A stretch of 64,000 nt of DNA from JAHJQZ01 sp963675235 (lineage in GTDB: Bacteria > Pseudomonadota > Alphaproteobacteria > Rhizobiales > Devosiaceae). The stretch is taken from contig CAXXFU010000002.1 of NCBI GenBank assembly GCA_963675235.2, positions 1 to 64,000 on the forward strand, read 5' to 3'. How positions within the stretch are numbered: position 1 is the stretch's first letter; each line of letters starts with the position of its first letter. The translations under genes were made by a program, and so were the position numbers. Of the stretch, positions 61,633 to 64,000 are shown one piece after another. Below the pieces are notes generated by a model. It was given only the letters and a program-made list of their open reading frames with translations. It was not told the DNA's origin and did not search any database.

Positions 61633-62148
61633 ATGACGTTTTTCAAATCGGCCGCGATTGGCGGCCTGTTCGCTATTGGCCTGACAACCGCCGCTACTGC
61701 CGCTTCCATCACCGAGATCGCTGCTGGCGACGATCGTTTCTCGACGCTGGTAACCGCGGTGACCGCCGCTGGCCTGGCCGAAACACTCGACGGCCCCGGC
61801 TCGTTTACCGTCTACGCTCCTGTGAACGATGCCTTCGCTGCACTTCCCGAGGGAACGGTTGAGACTCTGCTCAAGCCCGAGAACAAGGATCAGCTGACCA
61901 ACGTGCTTCTCTATCACGTCGACGATCGCAAGCTGACATCCAAAGACTTTCCGGCCGGTGCGAACTACTTCAAGCCGCTGCTGACCTCCGAGCGTTTGTG
62001 CATCGACGCGTCTTCCTCCGGCGTGACGATCGCCGACGGCACGGGCGAAATGGCTAATGTGATCATCGCCGATATCATGGCCGACAATGGCGTGATCCAT
62101 GTGATTGACAAAGTTCTCCTGCCGGGGAAGCGCCCCGCCTGCCACTAG
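61633..62148 (+). CDS. Secreted fasciclin-domain protein
   Basis: A 171-residue protein with a signal peptide (TFFKSAAIGGLFAIGLTTAATAA) and one fasciclin (FAS1) domain. The H1 motif SFTVYAPVNDAFAALPEGTV and H2 motif NGVIHVIDKVLLPG are both present, with a middle LTNVLLYHVDDRKL. It has a single Cys in SERLCIDASS and another at the C-terminal end (RPACH), a possible disulfide. FAS1 proteins are secreted adhesion or surface factors. It is divergent from the acidic-loop two-component system and ends in a clear terminator, so it is a single-gene unit. Confidence 0.92.
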   Translation: MTFFKSAAIGGLFAIGLTTAATAASITEIAAGDDRFSTLVTAVTAAGLAETLDGPGSFTVYAPVNDAFAALPEGTVETLLKPENKDQLTNVLLYHVDDRKLTSKDFPAGANYFKPLLTSERLCIDASSSGVTIADGTGEMANVIIADIMADNGVIHVIDKVLLPGKRPACH

Positions 62149-62163
62149 GCAGCCCCAGAGCGC

Positions 62164-62196
62164 AATGGCCTCCGCACGGTTTGCGGGGGCCATTTT
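62164..62196 (+). terminator. Intrinsic terminator of the fasciclin gene
   Basis: AATGGCCTCCGCA at 62164-62176 pairs with TGCGGGGGCCATT at 62182-62194 (one T-G wobble) around a 5-base loop, and TTTT at 62193-62196 follows. It lies 16 bases after the fasciclin stop. Confidence 0.8.
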
Positions 62197-62313
62197 CGCA
62201 TCGTGCGCAATTCCGGACGGCTCTTCCGCAAAGCGGAGATCGCGCATTTTCGGTTGCGTTCACGCCTTTCCTGGAGTGACAGTGTTGCGGCACGTCTTCA
62301 CGGGACCGAGGCA

Positions 62314-63612
62314 ATGGACGCAACGATAGACCATCGGGGAACACTTCTATCGCGCATCGATGCGGCCCGGGACGATCTCGTCGTCCTGACACAGGATCTC
62401 GTTCGTTTCCCGACGATCAATCCACCCGGCGAGGGCTATCTCGAGATCTGCGAATACCTGGCCAACCGTCTCAGACCGCGCGGCTTCGAAATCGAGCTGA
62501 TCCGGGCTGAAGGCGCAATCGGCGATTCGAACCGCTATCCGCGCTGGAACGTCATCGCCCGCCGCGACGGCAAGGCGGCCGGCCAATGCGTTCACTTCAA
62601 TTCCCATATCGATGTCGTCGCCGTCGGGCAGGGCTGGACCAGGGATCCGTTTGGCGGCGAGATCGTCGATGGCAGGATCTACGGTCGTGGAACCTGTGAC
62701 ATGAAAGGTGGTCTGGCTGCCGCGATCATTGCCGCCGAAGCCTTCATCGACACCTATCCCGATTTCGAAGGCGCCATCGAGATCTCCGGCACTGCCGACG
62801 AGGAGACCGGTGGCTATGCCGGCGTCGCCTATCTCTCCGAGAAGGGGTATTTCAGCCCCGAGCGCGTGCAGCACGTAATCATTCCCGAACCGCTCAACAA
62901 GGACCGCATCTGCCTTGGTCATCGTGGCGTATGGTGGGCCGAGATCGAAACACACGGTCACATCGCCCATGGCTCGATGCCGTTCCTCGGCGATTGCGCC
63001 GTCCGACACATGGGTGCGGTGCTGACCGAGATGGAAACCTCGCTGTTCCCGGCGCTGGCGAAAAAACGCACCGACATGCCCGTGGTGCCCGAGGGGGCCA
63101 AGCAGTCCACACTCAACATCAACTCGCTACATGGCGGCGAAGCTGAACCTGATGCCGACTACACCGGCTTCCCCTCGCCGCTAGTCCCCGATAGTGCCCG
63201 CATGGTCATCGACAGGCGCTTCCTGATTGAGGAAAGCGTCGAGGAGGTGAAGAGCGAGATCGTTGCCATCCTCGAAAAGGTGAAGTCTGAACGCCCGAAG
63301 TTCAGGTACGACTTGAAGGAATTGTGGCAGGTCACGCCCACCATGACCGCCCGCGACGCCCCGGTCGTGACAGCGACGGCTGATGCAATTAGAACGGTGT
63401 TCCACAGATCGCCGGAATATGTGGTTTCGCCAGGTACTTACGACCAAAAGCACATAGATCGCATCGGGCGCATGCACAACTGCATTGCCTATGGACCGGG
63501 CATTCTCGACCTCGCCCATCAGCCCGATGAGTATGTCGGAATCGACGATATGGTCGAAAGCGCCAAGGTCATGGCCCTGACCCTCACCGATCTCCTGGCA
63601 ACACGACAATAA
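62314..63612 (+). CDS. M20-family deacylase/peptidase (ArgE/DapE type)
   Basis: A 432-residue zinc hydrolase of the ArgE/DapE/ACY1 family. Metal ligands are in VHFNSHIDVVAVGQGW (His), IYGRGTCDMKGGLAAA (Asp), SGTADEETGGYAG (the catalytic and metal Glu pair) and the late PGTYDQKHIDR. The lid domain lies around 200-320 (HIAHGSMPFLGDCAVRHM). It would remove an acyl group from an amino acid or cut a dipeptide. ATG 62314 was chosen over GTG 62203. A peptide-type ABC substrate-binding protein gene follows after 48 bases, suggesting uptake and then hydrolysis of its substrate. Confidence 0.85.
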   Translation: MDATIDHRGTLLSRIDAARDDLVVLTQDLVRFPTINPPGEGYLEICEYLANRLRPRGFEIELIRAEGAIGDSNRYPRWNVIARRDGKAAGQCVHFNSHIDVVAVGQGWTRDPFGGEIVDGRIYGRGTCDMKGGLAAAIIAAEAFIDTYPDFEGAIEISGTADEETGGYAGVAYLSEKGYFSPERVQHVIIPEPLNKDRICLGHRGVWWAEIETHGHIAHGSMPFLGDCAVRHMGAVLTEMETSLFPALAKKRTDMPVVPEGAKQSTLNINSLHGGEAEPDADYTGFPSPLVPDSARMVIDRRFLIEESVEEVKSEIVAILEKVKSERPKFRYDLKELWQVTPTMTARDAPVVTATADAIRTVFHRSPEYVVSPGTYDQKHIDRIGRMHNCIAYGPGILDLAHQPDEYVGIDDMVESAKVMALTLTDLLATRQ

Positions 63613-63660
63613 CGACAAGCCCACAAGGGCGACAAAGACCGCAACAGGAAGGAAACGTCT

Positions 63661-64000
63661 ATGCGCACATCCATCTGGACCCTGGCCCTGGCCGGCGCGC
63701 TTGCCCTGGCAAGTAGCCTCAGTCCGGCCCTTGCCGCTCGCACCGATATCAACATTGCCATGCAGCTTGAGCCGCCGAGCCTCGATCCGACGACGGGCGG
63801 CGCAGCGGCGGCTATCCGCACCGTCACCTATGACAACATCTTCCAAGGCCTGACCAGCATCGACCGTGACGGCGCCGTGAAGCCGCTGCTCGCCAAGTCC
63901 TGGGACATCTCCGAGGACGGTCTTGTCTACACGTTCCATCTCGAGGATGGCGTCACCTTCCACGACGGCAACCCGCTAACTGCTGCCGACGTCAAGTATT
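63661..64000 (+). CDS. ABC transporter substrate-binding protein, family 5 (3' partial)
   Basis: The first 113 residues are present before the window ends. It starts with a signal peptide (RTSIWTLALAGALALASSLSPALA) and then shows the family 5 (peptide/nickel/opine-type) opening: INIAMQLEPPSLDPTTGG, VTYDNIFQGLTSID, LLAKSWDISEDGLVYTFHL in part, and GVTFHDGNPLTAADVKY. It captures a peptide or related solute in the periplasm for an importer that would lie downstream. The paired M20 deacylase upstream probably handles the imported compound. Confidence 0.92.
   Translation, partial: MRTSIWTLALAGALALASSLSPALAARTDINIAMQLEPPSLDPTTGGAAAAIRTVTYDNIFQGLTSIDRDGAVKPLLAKSWDISEDGLVYTFHLEDGVTFHDGNPLTAADVKY

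Overview
The window is GC-rich DNA (apart from one AT-rich patch near 51.8-52.0 kb) from an alphaproteobacterium, most probably of the Hyphomicrobiales (Rhizobiales). The evidence is a gene transfer agent (GTA) type structural cluster, a FeuPQ-like two-component system with a small periplasmic partner, a ccmIEFH-degP-regulator-kinase-glnE run, and palindromic intergenic elements of the kind scattered through Hyphomicrobiales genomes. The genus cannot be fixed from the sequence alone. No rRNA, tRNA, CRISPR array, integrase or insertion sequence was recognised.

Region 1 (1-15.7 kb) is an RcGTA-like head and tail cluster, all on the + strand: terminase end, portal, small membrane protein, small basic protein, protease, capsid, adaptor, stopper, tail terminator, tail tube, two chaperone-like genes, short tape measure, distal tail, hub, NlpC/P60 peptidase, a 1286-residue TIM-barrel tail protein, a DUF2793 protein and a muramidase read in frame into a holin-like segment. 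A GNAT/YoaP acetyltransferase gene broken by three +1 shifts sits between terminase and portal. Five gene junctions hold palindromic repeats. No integration or lysogeny genes are visible.

Region 2 (15.7-23.3 kb): FeuN-like periplasmic protein, FeuP- and FeuQ-like regulator and kinase, a 17-kDa-antigen-like lipoprotein, a conserved protein of unknown function and, on the - strand, a coupled pair of FAD/Rossmann oxidoreductases related to the alpha subunit of sarcosine oxidase.

Region 3 (23.4-39.5 kb): cytochrome c maturation genes ccmI, ccmE, ccmF, ccmH; a frameshifted TauE/SafE permease; the periplasmic protease DegP; an OmpR-type regulator and kinase; glnE; then on the - strand a PleC/PdhS-like kinase and aminopeptidase N.

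Region 4 (39.7-44.8 kb): two tandem ABC exporter half-transporters, the second ending inside a dispersed repeat, followed by a DUF442 sulfur-transfer/phosphatase-like protein convergent with a two-cysteine ArsR repressor.

Region 5 (45.2-56.2 kb): a mannoside-use operon (GH2 beta-mannosidase plus D-lyxose/D-mannose isomerase), a YjdF-like protein, a ProC-family reductase, a PAS-GGDEF diguanylate cyclase, an exported GH31 glycosidase behind an AT-rich leader, a ribokinase-family kinase and an MgtC-like membrane protein.

Region 6 (56.2-64 kb): on the - strand a propionyl-CoA synthetase and an acrylyl-CoA-reductase-like enzyme, then a regulator/kinase pair whose sensor loop is extremely acidic; on the + strand a secreted fasciclin protein with a clear terminator, an M20 deacylase, and the start of a peptide-type ABC substrate-binding protein cut by the window end.
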